64,000 nucleotides of DNA from contig NZ_AP024653.1 in assembly GCF_019977335.1 (NCBI RefSeq), positions 868,001 through 932,000 on the forward strand, in the 5' to 3' direction. Source of the stretch: Arthrobacter sp. NicSoilB4 (GTDB lineage Bacteria; Actinomycetota; Actinomycetes; Actinomycetales; Micrococcaceae). Made by a program: the position numbers and the translations under genes. This document shows, piece by piece, positions 34,701 to 43,453 of this stretch (position 1 is its first letter; every line of letters starts with the position of its first letter). Below the pieces are notes generated by a model. It searched no databases. It saw nothing but the letters and a program-made list of their open reading frames with translations, and was not told where the DNA came from.

Positions 34701-37700
34701 CCCACTGACTGTGGAGTTCACGGCTTCCGCGAATGAGACCGTCCTTGAGCCCGTCCGTGCAGTGCTGCGGGAGCTGCCCGAGTACACCGACCGGGCACGT
34801 CCTTCCACGAATCACCCCTGGCGGTTCGTCGAGTCCGCCGCCAGCGCTGACGCAAAAGATCAACTGACCGGCGCCGGACAGCGCATCGACGCGGCGCTCG
34901 ACGTCGTTCGTTCCGTCGAGGGGCTAACCGGCGTCGTTTCGTCGGCCACGTCTCCTTCCGAACTCCGCATCTTTGCTGCGCTCCTCGAGGACCGCAGCGT
35001 ACCCGTGGAAACCCTCGACGTCGTTAGGTCTGGACAGTGGTCCGCTGGAGCTCAGCACTTGGAGCAGCTGGTCTCTGCCTTCGCAGCCGTGAACCACCCC
35101 GGTCTGGAAAAAGTTGGACCGGAGGCCATGGATCTTTCACTCCAAGACATCCTCGGCCGCGCGGAGCAAGCGGCGGCTAGCGGATTCTTCGGACGAAAGA
35201 AGCGGATGCTGGCAGTGGTCGCGGAACTTAACACCGTGGTGCACCCCGGATCAAATGTCCGGCCAAAGGAGCTGGTGCCGCTGTTGCAGAACCTGGTTGC
35301 CGCGCAGCAGCAAATCCGCGGACTTCAGACCGAAGCCCAGGCCGTTCCCGGTATGGCAGTTCCTCAGGGCTGGAATCCATTGACCGAGGCCGGCCAGCAA
35401 GCGCTGGAGCACCGGCTCGGGTGGCTGCGCTGGGCCGCGCAAGCCGTCCAACCCAACGCCGGCGACAACTCAGTCCCCTTCCAAGCTGCGCTGCGCACCT
35501 TCCTCGACAGCGGCCAGCCCGTCCACGAGAACGTGATCGCGTGGCTCTACGAGCTCGCTGCAGCGTGGGAAGCCTTGACGGAACTTCCGGCTGTTGACGA
35601 ATCCGAGCTCAACCGCTGGACGGGAGGCAACGGATTCCTGGATGTCTGGGCCAGCACACGAGCCGCCCGCGGCCTCGACGCCACAGGGTCCCGCACCCTG
35701 GAGCGGTGGCTGGAACTGCTGCGCCATGCGGAACCGTTGCGAGCCGTGGGCTTGCACGGAGTGCGGGCGGCAATTTTGGACGGCGAACTTGACGCGGATG
35801 ACGCCGCAACGGCTTTCGAACGCGGACTGGCCGAAAGCTCCCTGGCAGAACGCAGCCTGGCGACCGGGCTGCAGGATTTTGACGCCCAAGCACACGAGCG
35901 AACAATCGACCGGTTCAGCACCCGAGCCGCGCTGGTTCGCGAACTCCTAAAGCGCAACCTTGCCGCCGGCGTCGTGAGTTCACGGCGGGTTTCGACGACG
36001 TCGACGTCCGGACGGATGGGGGAGCTGCAACGACAGCTGACCAGGCAACGCGGCGGCCTTACCGTCCGCAAGCTGATGGAAAGCTACGCCGACCTCATCA
36101 CCCAGATCATGCCCTGCACGCTGGTGAGCCCGGACTCCGTCGCACGTTTCTTCCCGGCACGAGCCGACCTCTTCGACATTGTGGTGTTCGATGAGGCGTC
36201 GCAGATCCGGGTGGCAGACGCTGTCGGTGCAATGGGCCGCGGCGCCTCGGTGGTGGTCGTGGGCGACAGCAAGCAGATGCCACCGACGTCGTTTGCGGAA
36301 TCGTCCAGCGATTCCCTCGACGATGCAGAGAACGAAGTCGCCGCCGTCGAGGACATGGAGTCCATCCTGTCCGAATGTGTCGAGGCGCGCGTGCCGCGGC
36401 AGTGGCTGTCGTGGCACTACCGCAGCCAGGATGAATCGCTCATCGCGTTCAGCAACCAGCAGTACTACGAGAGCAAGCTGTCGTCCTTCCCCAGTCCCTC
36501 CCACGGAGCCCCGGACCCCGGACTGCGGGGTCACGGCGTGAACTTCGTGCGCGTGGAAGGCCAGTTCCATCGGTCCGGAACGTCGAAGGTGCTGCGGACC
36601 AACCCCATCGAGGCGAAGGCAGTCGTGGCGGAAGTGCTGCGGCGGTTCGACGTCGGCACAGAGTCGCCCTCCGTGGGAGTGGTGACGTTCAACCTACAAC
36701 AGCGGGCCCTGATCGAAAGCCTTCTGCGAGACACAGAAGACCCTCGCATTATCAAGGCCTTGGACGAAGACCCTGAAGGTCTCTTTGTGAAGAACCTCGA
36801 AAACGTCCAGGGTGACGAGCGGGACGTCATCCTCTTCTCAACGGGCTTCAGCAAGAATGACAAGGGCTACCTGCCGCTGAACTTTGGCCCGTTGAACCGG
36901 GCCGGTGGCGAACGGCGGCTCAACGTGGCTGTAACTCGTGCGCGGCGGCAGGTCATTGTCTTCTCCAGCTTCAGTCCGTCCGAGCTGCGGGCCGAGGAGA
37001 CGAGCTCCGTGGGGATCAAGCACTTGCGCTCGTACCTCGATCTTGCCGAACACGGAACCGGCGCACTACCCTACGACGGGCGCCGCACCATCGCGGTGGA
37101 CCTTCACCGTGAGGAGATCGCCGACGCGCTCCGGGACCGCGGGTACGCCGTCGCCACCGACGTCGGGCTGTCCGACTTCAAGGTCGACATCAGTATGGCT
37201 TCCTTGGATAGGCCGGACCGGCCGTTCATGGCCATCCTGCTGGATAGCCCGGCCTGGGCCGCACGGCGGACTGCGGGGGACCGGGACGGGCTTCCGGGGG
37301 ATGTGCTTACCCGCATGATGCGCTGGCCTTCGGTTCAGCGAGTGTGGCTGCCAGCTTGGATCAGCGATCGCGAAGCAGTGTTGGACAAGTTGGAGAAGGC
37401 GTTCGCTGAGGCGGGTTCAGTTCTGCCCAGTTCGACGCCGGCCATCGCCGTTGTTGAACTTCCGGGCGGTGTGCCAGCTGTCGCCTTGCCGACGGCCACC
37501 ACGAGCGGTGTCCACAGCCATGTTCTTGGGGCAGATCCTGCGCCGTTGCTGGCGGCGCAGGTGGGCGGCTCCAGGATCGCGACGGACGTCGTCCAACCGG
37601 AACGTCCTGCGTATGAGCCTTGGACAGTCCGGCGGTTCGGCAGTATTGATGTATTGGACAGCCTGCCGTCGCGTCGGTCGGCTGCTTCCGTCCGGGAGGC

Positions 37701-38154
37701 GATCCGCGCCATCGTGGAGGCCGAGGGGCCGATCCATCAGGAGCGGCTGGCCAAACTAACTTGTGCCGCCTTCAGCCTGAATAAGGTGAACGCCCAACGC
37801 GCGAATTCTGTGCTGGATGTCCTGGATACGTCAATGCACCGCTGCGATGATGACGGCTTTATCTGGCACGCGTCCATTGACCGGGAGGAATGGTCTGAGT
37901 TCCGGACCAACGGGCAAGACGCCGATCGGAAGCCCGAACACATCAGCGTGGTGGAGCTTCGCAATGCGATGGTGGAAATTGTCCGGCTGTCCGGCGGAAT
38001 CTCAGTCAGCGAGCTGCACCGAGAGACGATCCGACTCTTTGGCGGAAAGCGCAGGACTGCCGGAATCACCGCGCGGCTCAATGAAGGCCTCCAGTATGGC
38101 GTGGACACCGAGCGACTTGAGCTGCGCAGTGATGTGGTGCACCTGACGGGCTGA
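31729..38154 (+). CDS. Giant HEPN-DUF4011-SF1 helicase-DUF3320 defence protein (Hhe-like)
   Basis: The 2,141-aa protein has, in order: a Swt1-like HEPN domain with RNLWAH (R95-N96...H100); a beta-rich segment; a transglutaminase-like segment GTCLDTTIVMAAALE with C400 and GHAFLGYW; DUF4011 (QWKNALLDLSLRNRLINF, about 557-576); SF1 helicase Walker A GPPGTGKS (861-868) and VVFDEAS (D1488/E1489); a C-terminal nuclease-like fold (FKVDIS then ILLDSPAWAARRTAGDRD); and DUF3320 (VREAIRAIVEAEGPIHQE). This layout matches single-protein antiphage systems I recall as Hhe. The nuclease core lacks the usual E-x-D pair, so the HEPN may be the active toxin. GGGGGAA precedes ATG 31729. Confidence 0.88.
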   Translation: MGLSNREYVGRALDTLAAGLRSYIASVLEVAAPGISWPKLLEHKDASAGRPPMTYSPTDLSVQLRVMTESLGTLGYPFNLSHDARSYTSELRQTRNLWAHNETFDDADTFRALDTVGRLAKHLELKGAAQALTALLDEYKTRDAADDAIDVPDTGSGNAAEELTDPNRAPHHPVKQHPVTVEITAAESLSYSMVHNGFKFVRQIKITNPGTEIRGAVVRVEVFASTGRISEDFQQYVDLAAGQAIVLDDVDVHVSAATMYELSDKQPGRVVVTIESFAAGPAAKELGKAEARLQLLPAQLWIAGRGLVSYEFLAAFVQPHHPAISKLVSEAADLLEKATGRSSLDGYMDSAERVDEIVFALAQAASKRDIRYSMPPASWGVQGQQIRTPAQVLEDRLGTCLDTTIVMAAALEFCGIAPLLWLVNGHAFLGYWREDTSLSTAASDDVPELISLVQRGFIGLIETTMLTGRQLITPASLRSSPESDYIEAGQEKIQAVTDIRRARFDGIHPLPARTTSESGENVVTNYVPQPKVAPVVPEKQGKGARHDGTASDVPARVTQWKNALLDLSLRNRLINFTDTARFPLAVPSTWIGPFEDLVNNGTSISLIPSNQISAVNQERGIRFGRDLPQDELIGMLSAKKAVYAEVSEEAYNSKMRGLAYKAKTQTEETGANNLYLALGSLLWELDGRTLRSPLVLVPVNLASAGKNGLYRVTLDEAGQSTPNYCLLEKLAQSHGLRIPGLAEPAEDGSGIDLDAAFKAVREAVSAKGLAFRVENTVDLSMLQFAKFRLWKDLDESWEQFAKNRLVDHLISSPTEVFNDPIKAAEEADLDALSAQCPIPADSSQLQAVASAVAGQTFVLEGPPGTGKSQTITNLLTRAIVEGKRVLFVAEKRAALDVVQKRLEEVGMGPFSLDLHDKGSKPAAVRAQIKHALELRLDSDAQQLDTASTDLASARRGLIRYASRLHEENGAQLSLYSARTKALTFDTDNSALPLTVEFTASANETVLEPVRAVLRELPEYTDRARPSTNHPWRFVESAASADAKDQLTGAGQRIDAALDVVRSVEGLTGVVSSATSPSELRIFAALLEDRSVPVETLDVVRSGQWSAGAQHLEQLVSAFAAVNHPGLEKVGPEAMDLSLQDILGRAEQAAASGFFGRKKRMLAVVAELNTVVHPGSNVRPKELVPLLQNLVAAQQQIRGLQTEAQAVPGMAVPQGWNPLTEAGQQALEHRLGWLRWAAQAVQPNAGDNSVPFQAALRTFLDSGQPVHENVIAWLYELAAAWEALTELPAVDESELNRWTGGNGFLDVWASTRAARGLDATGSRTLERWLELLRHAEPLRAVGLHGVRAAILDGELDADDAATAFERGLAESSLAERSLATGLQDFDAQAHERTIDRFSTRAALVRELLKRNLAAGVVSSRRVSTTSTSGRMGELQRQLTRQRGGLTVRKLMESYADLITQIMPCTLVSPDSVARFFPARADLFDIVVFDEASQIRVADAVGAMGRGASVVVVGDSKQMPPTSFAESSSDSLDDAENEVAAVEDMESILSECVEARVPRQWLSWHYRSQDESLIAFSNQQYYESKLSSFPSPSHGAPDPGLRGHGVNFVRVEGQFHRSGTSKVLRTNPIEAKAVVAEVLRRFDVGTESPSVGVVTFNLQQRALIESLLRDTEDPRIIKALDEDPEGLFVKNLENVQGDERDVILFSTGFSKNDKGYLPLNFGPLNRAGGERRLNVAVTRARRQVIVFSSFSPSELRAEETSSVGIKHLRSYLDLAEHGTGALPYDGRRTIAVDLHREEIADALRDRGYAVATDVGLSDFKVDISMASLDRPDRPFMAILLDSPAWAARRTAGDRDGLPGDVLTRMMRWPSVQRVWLPAWISDREAVLDKLEKAFAEAGSVLPSSTPAIAVVELPGGVPAVALPTATTSGVHSHVLGADPAPLLAAQVGGSRIATDVVQPERPAYEPWTVRRFGSIDVLDSLPSRRSAASVREAIRAIVEAEGPIHQERLAKLTCAAFSLNKVNAQRANSVLDVLDTSMHRCDDDGFIWHASIDREEWSEFRTNGQDADRKPEHISVVELRNAMVEIVRLSGGISVSELHRETIRLFGGKRRTAGITARLNEGLQYGVDTERLELRSDVVHLTG

Positions 38155-38205
38155 TACGTGGGGGTAGTTCGCTCTACAAGTTCTTCCACGCAGATAAAGA
38201 GCACG

Positions 38206-38445
38206 ATGAAGCGGTACGAAATCACAAGGCAGGGCGAGCCGTTCGTGGCCGGGGCGGATGAACTTCTCGGGGCTAACCTGACCTGGCAGGAAGCGCTGCT
38301 AATCATGGCAAGCGCTGATCACATGAGCATCGATTACGCGTTGGCAAGTCTGGACCATTCACAGACCTACCCGTTCCACGACAAAAATGCCAACCTATGT
38401 TGGCTTACGGAGCACACGGTTGATGACCCGCCCGAAGGCAAGTAG
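38206..38445 (+). CDS. Small hypothetical protein (79 aa)
   Basis: ATG 38206 has AAAGAG about 5 nt upstream and opens MKRYEITRQGEPFVAGADEL. The protein is acidic and soluble, with one helix (LTWQEALLIMASADHMSIDY) and no recognisable domain. It follows the giant helicase gene by 51 nt on the same strand and may be its small partner or immunity factor; nothing in the sequence proves this. Confidence 0.6.
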   Translation: MKRYEITRQGEPFVAGADELLGANLTWQEALLIMASADHMSIDYALASLDHSQTYPFHDKNANLCWLTEHTVDDPPEGK

Positions 38446-38561
38446 CAGTGCGAGCAGCTCCCGCCATATTACGCAAACATCCCATGCGTTGAGGCCCTGG
38501 AATCGAAGTCCGTTCTCTCCGCGAATGCCAAGCAAAGAGCTTGGTGGGTCTTCAGCCCGGG

Positions 38562-38789
38562 CTATTTCTTCCGCGACTTGTTAATGAATTCCGCTGCCTG
38601 GCGGTAGGCCTGCTTGGCCTCGGGGGTTGTTGCTGCCCGATACATCCTCTTGCCCTCCTGGAGCAGTTTCGCCGCTTTGGCCTGAACCTCGGGGTCCTTG
38701 GCGAGGGCGTAGAGCTTGGCGCTGCCGGCTTTTAGTTTGTCCCCGCCGTTCTTTAATAGGGTTGCGGCTTTATCTGCTTTTACAGCCAT
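38562..38789 (-). CDS. Small Ala/Lys-rich helical protein (75 aa)
   Basis: ATG 38789 has ACGGAG about 6 nt upstream. The protein (MAVKADKAATLLKNGGDKLK onward) is highly basic and almost wholly helical, with heptad-like Ala/Leu spacing and a Lys/Arg-rich end. I recall similar small proteins in Arthrobacter-like genomes without known function. Nucleic-acid association is possible from charge alone. It is convergent with the 79-aa gene and downstream of the 436-aa gene on the same strand. Confidence 0.68.
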   Translation of the reverse strand: MAVKADKAATLLKNGGDKLKAGSAKLYALAKDPEVQAKAAKLLQEGKRMYRAATTPEAKQAYRQAAEFINKSRKK

Positions 38790-38860
38790 GGTTTGCTCCG
38801 TATCGTCGGTGGTTCGTCAGGTGTCGCCGATGCGCCGGCGGAAGTGCATGCGGTCTCCGG

Positions 38861-40171
38861 TTAGGCAGCGAGTGCAGGGAATACTACGAGCGATCCGTCG
38901 CCGCTTCGTTCGATCTCAATGGCAACGTCAGCTTGTTGGAATCCACCATTGATGCCATCGCCCAAGGCGCGAAGAAGATATGCGGCCTTGAGTAGGTGGT
39001 CGACCTCGCCCGAAGTGAACGCGGGGATCCGGAAACCGCCGTCGCGCTTCAACTCGAGAGTTGACAGTCGGAGAAGAACTGAGCTGATGCCTGATTCCAA
39101 CTCATCTATCCCACGTTCGTCGTCGCGCAATGATCCGATGAAGCTCTTGAATGGATTGTTCGTGTCCTGTTGAGCGTGTTCAACTGCTTGAAGCACGAGC
39201 ACTCGGCGTTTGAGTGCAATGGCCAGTCGTGCAATCTCTAGGTGTGCGCGGAACGCACCGCCCTCTTCATCGATACCGGGGAATGATTTCGTCAATGCAC
39301 CGACTTCGACCGGTCCGTCGGGCAGTGAATCGAGTCCGGCTTGCCACTTTTTGAGCCGCCTCCGGGTTGCTGCAATCGCCGTGCTGATCGCGTGCGATGA
39401 AGAATCCAGTCCTAGCGATAGGCCAATGCGGCCCTGGTCGAGGAGGATCGACGTCGCTTTGTCGATCGCATCAGGACAAGCCTCTAGCTCGTTGCGTTCG
39501 CTATCGAGGTTGTCGTCGTGCAACTGCTCCAAGAGGTCGGTAATTCGCTCGATCGCTTTCTGGCGCTGGTGATCGGCGTAGGCGCTGGCGCTGACCGCGA
39601 TGGCCATCAGCACAAGTGGCGCGGCCACTGTCAATGCCCCGGCGCTCGCGACCGCCACGCCGGCGGTTGCGGCCGAGCCGGTCGCAGCACCTGCAACTGC
39701 GGCCTTGCCAGCAACGGGCACAAACGTGGCGTTAGCCACGACGCCGGTGGAGTCGCGGAGCGCGCTGTAAACACCCCCTGCAACTGCCTTCGAGGCCATG
39801 GGATTCACCAGACCTTTACCGACCTGCGCGGCGACCTTTGCCGGCACCACCATTCGGTAGAGCACTTCACCGGTAGCCGCGACGTTCAGCGTCGGAGGCG
39901 CCGATTTCGCTGTCTCTGTCACAAGGTTCGATAACTGCTTTGCAAGCGGACTTGCAGCATGCAGCACAATCCCGCCGTTCCGATTGCTCTTCTTCGAAAG
40001 CGGATGCGCCTCCAGCGTGACAATGGGGGAATCCGCGAGCATAGCTAGGACTGTCCTCAGCTCAGCGAGCCGGGCCCGTGTCATGCCCTCATCGCCTAGT
40101 ACGTCCGCCATGGTCACGGCCTCCGTAGCGAGTGTCCATACCGGCACGAGTGCCTTGTTATCAGTGGTCAC
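38861..40171 (-). CDS. Hypothetical protein with glycine/alanine hydrophobic segment (436 aa)
   Basis: I place the start at GTG 40171 (TTDNKALVPVWTLATEAVTM after it), with GGGAGGGG about 7 nt upstream; the longer frame from 40363 has no such site. Residues about 130-215 hold a Gly/Ala-rich hydrophobic stretch (GKAAVAGAATGSAATAGVAV then LVLMAIAVSASAYA) that resembles glycine-zipper membrane-active segments. Flanking parts are helical and soluble, the C-terminal half rich in charged helices (HLEIARLAIALKRRVLVLQA). I do not recognise the family. A membrane-acting role, for example as an effector, is conceivable given the island but unproven. Confidence 0.65.
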   Translation of the reverse strand: MTTDNKALVPVWTLATEAVTMADVLGDEGMTRARLAELRTVLAMLADSPIVTLEAHPLSKKSNRNGGIVLHAASPLAKQLSNLVTETAKSAPPTLNVAATGEVLYRMVVPAKVAAQVGKGLVNPMASKAVAGGVYSALRDSTGVVANATFVPVAGKAAVAGAATGSAATAGVAVASAGALTVAAPLVLMAIAVSASAYADHQRQKAIERITDLLEQLHDDNLDSERNELEACPDAIDKATSILLDQGRIGLSLGLDSSSHAISTAIAATRRRLKKWQAGLDSLPDGPVEVGALTKSFPGIDEEGGAFRAHLEIARLAIALKRRVLVLQAVEHAQQDTNNPFKSFIGSLRDDERGIDELESGISSVLLRLSTLELKRDGGFRIPAFTSGEVDHLLKAAYLLRALGDGINGGFQQADVAIEIERSGDGSLVVFPALAA

Positions 40172-40580
40172 GTCTTGTCCCCTCCCCAAACCGACTCCCA
40201 CCATAGACGGTGGCAGCGACACCCATAGTAACCGCTGACCGCAGACCGGAGCCCTTGCCCGGATGGTCAAGGCTATTCGTTGTCGTCCCGCGTGGACGTG
40301 GGGACACCCGGGTCCCGTGCTTGACGAGACTTGCTGGACGGCCATTCGGCGCAAACCCCACACCTCCTGCCCGAGAATTCATCCGCCTGCTCGAGGCTAA
40401 TTGGGGTGTCTTGACGAGTTAGATAAATGCCGACGCTGGCGGCGCGGCGAGCTCGGCGTGCCCAAGCAAGCCGAGTCGAGCACGAGCGCTACACTGATGC
40501 TGAATCAGCCCCCCGCACTCGCCGGACGGGCAAACCGAAAGGAACGGAACCCAAGCCGTTTCAAGGCAAAAAGGGGTCCG
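40172..40580. other. Intergenic region, divergent
   Basis: 409 nt between two divergent genes. No convincing gene, RNA or hairpin was found. A TTGACG at 40414-40419 and a TAGATA at 40423-40428 are visible but at a spacing unsuited to each other. The region should hold the promoters for both neighbours. Confidence 0.4.
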
Positions 40581-41201
40581 ATGCCGGCACCAAAACTGTT
40601 CAAGCGCGTCGCGGCTGTGGTTGTCGCGGCGCTGGCCGTGCTCGGTGTAGCGAACGTGTTTGGGTACAGTCCGTTCCCATCGGGCCAGGGCGATCGGACT
40701 CAGACGGTTCTTCTCAAGTCGGTCAGGGATGTGAGCCAGCTTCACAGCGCGATCGGCACCTTTGAACTGGTAGTCGACACCGGAGACGAGGATGAGGGGA
40801 TGCCCGACTTTATCGCCGGAAGGCGGACTCTGTTTGTCGCGGCGGGCACCGTCAATGCTCACGTCGATCTCGCAGGCTTGGCAGAAAAGGACCTGACACT
40901 GTCTCCGGACGGCAAGTCGGTGGAACTGCGGCTCCCCGAGCCAGCGCTCGACAAGCCAAATATCGACCACGACCGGTTCAAGGTGTACAAAGACGATCGT
41001 GGCTTGGTCGACCGGATCGCAGATGTGTTCGATGCACCGCAGCAGGCGGAGCTCTATAAGCTCGCCGAAACTAGAATGGCTGCCGCTGCGGAGAAGTCCG
41101 AGCTGCGGGAGCGGGCTGCCGAGAATACCAAGGAAACGCTAACCAGCCTGTTCGGTTCGCTTGGGTACCAGGTCACCTTTAAGGACAACACGTCTGGCTA
41201 G
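40581..41201 (+). CDS. DUF4230 membrane-anchored protein
   Basis: ATG 40581 has AAGGGG 5 nt upstream and yields 206 aa. One N-terminal membrane helix (LFKRVAAVVVAALAVLGVAN, about residues 6-25) is followed by an extracytoplasmic beta-rich domain with the DUF4230 pattern (TVLLKSVRDVSQLHSAIGTF, VNAHVDLAGL, SVELRLPEPALDKPNID) and a helical tail. The family function is unknown; it is widely spread as a surface or periplasmic protein. Divergent from the 436-aa hydrophobic protein. Confidence 0.8.
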   Translation: MPAPKLFKRVAAVVVAALAVLGVANVFGYSPFPSGQGDRTQTVLLKSVRDVSQLHSAIGTFELVVDTGDEDEGMPDFIAGRRTLFVAAGTVNAHVDLAGLAEKDLTLSPDGKSVELRLPEPALDKPNIDHDRFKVYKDDRGLVDRIADVFDAPQQAELYKLAETRMAAAAEKSELRERAAENTKETLTSLFGSLGYQVTFKDNTSG

Positions 41202-41333
41202 ACCGTTCCGATTAGTCGGCTTGTCGAAACCTCGCGGTGAATAGTTGCTTTGGACCCATTGAGCAGGACGGCTGATGGCCTCAACGTGGAGAGGTTGAAC
41301 CACGGGGCGGGATTGCTGGACCGTCGCTCCTGA

Positions 41334-41461
41334 ATGCAGGAGAACACTGCCGGTTTAGCAAAAGTGCGGGACACTGGAAGTCCCGAACCACGAAAGCGGG
41401 CCACCTTGATTAGTCCCCAGCACGACGCCGACGGCTTCATCCTGCTGACTCCATGGAACTG
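41334..41461 (+). CDS. Possible short ORF overlapping next gene
   Basis: An ATG at 41334 opens a 42-codon frame that ends in TGA at 41459-41461, overlapping the ATG of the next gene (41453). Its last part (SPQHDADGFILLTPWN) has protein-like composition. It could be a short leader protein, or the original N-terminus of the following gene separated by a frameshift. No ribosome site is clear. Confidence 0.25.
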
Positions 41462-42220
41462 AGTGGGGCCGGTGGCGCCGGCCATCTCGATCCGCTGCTG
41501 TATCCGTGGGACCCGCCCGGGGCCTCGGGGGTCATAAACGGCAATGAATTCCGGCCCCTTGAGCCTTCAGACGGACTGGAGGAAGCCCTCGCGCAAGCCG
41601 GCGCGGCACCGCTGGAAGCCCGCTCCCTGGTGGTCTCCATCGGCTCGAATTCAAGCCCCGACGTGATGCGGCGGAAATTCGCCAACTACCGCCGGCCTGT
41701 CAGCGCGGTCCTGCCGCTGGTCCGAGGCCAGCTCCACAACATCGCCGTTGGCCACTCCGCCCACGTGAGCAAGGCCGGCTACATCGCCGCCGCCCCGTAT
41801 CCGCTGGTAGGGGAGTGCACAGCGGTCTGGCTGTCGTGGCTGGACGACGTCCAACTGATGGCCCTCGACGAAACAGAGCCCAACTACCGGCGGATCCAGC
41901 TCGACGCCGAAGCCTGCCCGGTCGTGGCCGACCACGGGGAACGACCGGAGGAGTTTTCGCTGTTCACCTCGGTCTGGGGCGTACTGACCGACGGGGACGG
42001 CGGGAAGCTACCCTTCCTCGACCAGCCTGCCCTCTTCGGGCTGCTCGCCGGCAGCGGCAGCGGGGACCTCCTGGCGGAGGGGAAGTCCGTGTTCGGCGGC
42101 CCGCCGGAGCTTGTTGCCGAGCAACTCGCGATCCCCTCGGTCCAGGCCTGGGCCAGGGAATGGTTCAGCTCGGCCGGCCTCGCCGCACCCGTGGACTTCG
42201 ACGGGCTTTGCGGGGGGTAG
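41453..42220 (+). CDS. Conserved hypothetical, gamma-glutamylcyclotransferase-like features
   Basis: The 255-aa protein has SLVVSIGSNSSPDVMRRKF (about 58-76), similar to the YGSNL...M substrate loop of gamma-glutamylcyclotransferase-like folds, and LDETEPNYRRIQLDAEAC near 140-157. The resemblance is by eye and modest. It is predicted cytosolic. No ribosome site precedes ATG 41453 and a stop (TAG 41411) blocks upstream extension in this frame; see the overlapping short ORF at 41334 for a possible frameshift. Codon use is normal for the chromosome, so this marks the return to core-like sequence to the right of the island. Confidence 0.65.
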   Translation: MELSGAGGAGHLDPLLYPWDPPGASGVINGNEFRPLEPSDGLEEALAQAGAAPLEARSLVVSIGSNSSPDVMRRKFANYRRPVSAVLPLVRGQLHNIAVGHSAHVSKAGYIAAAPYPLVGECTAVWLSWLDDVQLMALDETEPNYRRIQLDAEACPVVADHGERPEEFSLFTSVWGVLTDGDGGKLPFLDQPALFGLLAGSGSGDLLAEGKSVFGGPPELVAEQLAIPSVQAWAREWFSSAGLAAPVDFDGLCGG

Positions 42221-42241
42221 CCAACCCCTGGAACGCCGGCT

Positions 42242-43246
42242 TCACCGGGCGGCGATGTTCTGTGGATTGTTCTCCGCGATGTGCTGCGCGATGTAGTCGG
42301 CGTCGCGGCCCACGCCCGCCACGATGGACGAGCCGTGCCCGGTCAGCCACGGCAGCCCGATTGCGTACAGGCCCGGGTGTTCGGTGACGCCGCGGTGGTG
42401 CCGGGGGTAGTTCCATTCGTCCAGCACCGGGATATCCAGGATGCTGAAGTCCAGCCGGTAGCCCGTGGCCCAGAGGACCGACGTGACGTTGGCGGCGTCG
42501 AGGTTCAGCCGCGCCGGCTCCGAAGGAAGCCAGTCGTCCTTGCGCGGCGGCTCCGGCTCCGGTGCCGGCATGCCAGCGGCGGCAATATAGCTGTCGAACA
42601 TCGGCTTCATCCGCTGGTAGAACGCGCCCTCCACCAGGGCCAGCCGTTCCGGAAGGTCATCACTGAAGACGAGGTCGCCGTCGTCGGCTGCTTCCAAATG
42701 GCCGTGCAGCCGGACGCCGCGCCGGCCGAGGTCCCGCAGGTGGATGTCGTGGCCGCCGTCGGCACCGGACACCAGCGGGTTGCAGGCGAACCTCGCCGCG
42801 GGGGAGGGCAGCGGCCCCACGGTGAGGCCGTTCAGTCCGTAGTCGGGGCCGAATTGGGCAAGATGCATCATCCAATAGAGGAGGTCCTGGCCGCGGTAAC
42901 GGCGCGGTGCTTCCGGGCACGTGGACACCGCCAGGTGGATGTCGCGGCCGACGGCGAGCAGTTCCTCGGCGATCTGGCCGCCGGACTGGCCGGTGCCGAC
43001 GATGAGCACGGCACCGTCAGGCAGTTGGCCCGGGTTGCGGTAGCCGTCGGTGTGAAGTTGCACGATGTGGCCGGGCAGTTGCGCCGACAGCGCGGGGACT
43101 TTCGGCGTCTGGTAGCCGCCGGTGGCGAGCACCACGTTCCGGGCCCGCCAGCTTCCCTGCATGGTGGCTACGTCGAAGCCGCCGCCCTCCGCGGGCGCGA
43201 TGCGCGTGACATCCGCACCCGTCCGGACCGGAGCGCCGATGCTGAG
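42242..43246 (-). pseudogene. FAD monooxygenase remnant, 5' truncated
   Basis: The frame aligns with residues from about 98 to the end of the intact flavoprotein at 47275-48540 (shared blocks VGTGQSGGQI, CPEAPRRYRGQD, HLRDLGRRGVRLHG, IPVLDEWNYPRHHRGVTE, GLPWLT). An in-frame ATG at 43162 allows 306 aa, but clear homology continues upstream to 43246 (IGAPVRTGADVTR versus INAPVRLGTEVTR), where a TGA ends it. The N-terminal FAD-binding GAGQAG Rossmann motif is missing, so no working monooxygenase can be made. The intact region still has good codon structure, implying recent truncation. Confidence 0.8.
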
Positions 43247-43280
43247 TCACTGTTGATATGGACCAACGCTTCCCGGCAAG

Positions 43281-43319
43281 CCAAAGGCAGGGCGGCTGTC
43301 AGAGCCGTCCTGCCTTTGG
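43281..43319. terminator. Strong hairpin between transporter gene and flavoprotein remnant
   Basis: An inverted repeat has arms CCAAAGGCAGG (43281-43291) and CCTGCCTTTGG (43309-43319), extended inward by GCGGCT/AGCCGT around a GTCAG loop. It lies downstream of the minus-strand transporter gene and suits a terminator for it. Confidence 0.75.
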
Positions 43320-43453
43320 TACGTACGGGGATTACCTGCGCCCGTCTATCGGGTTTCCTGTTGCGTTGGAGTGCAGGGATGTCCCGTGCGCTTGCCGGAG
43401 TCGGTCCGGCAGTCCTACGTGCCTGCGCGGGCCCCGGGATCCGGGCGTCCCTC

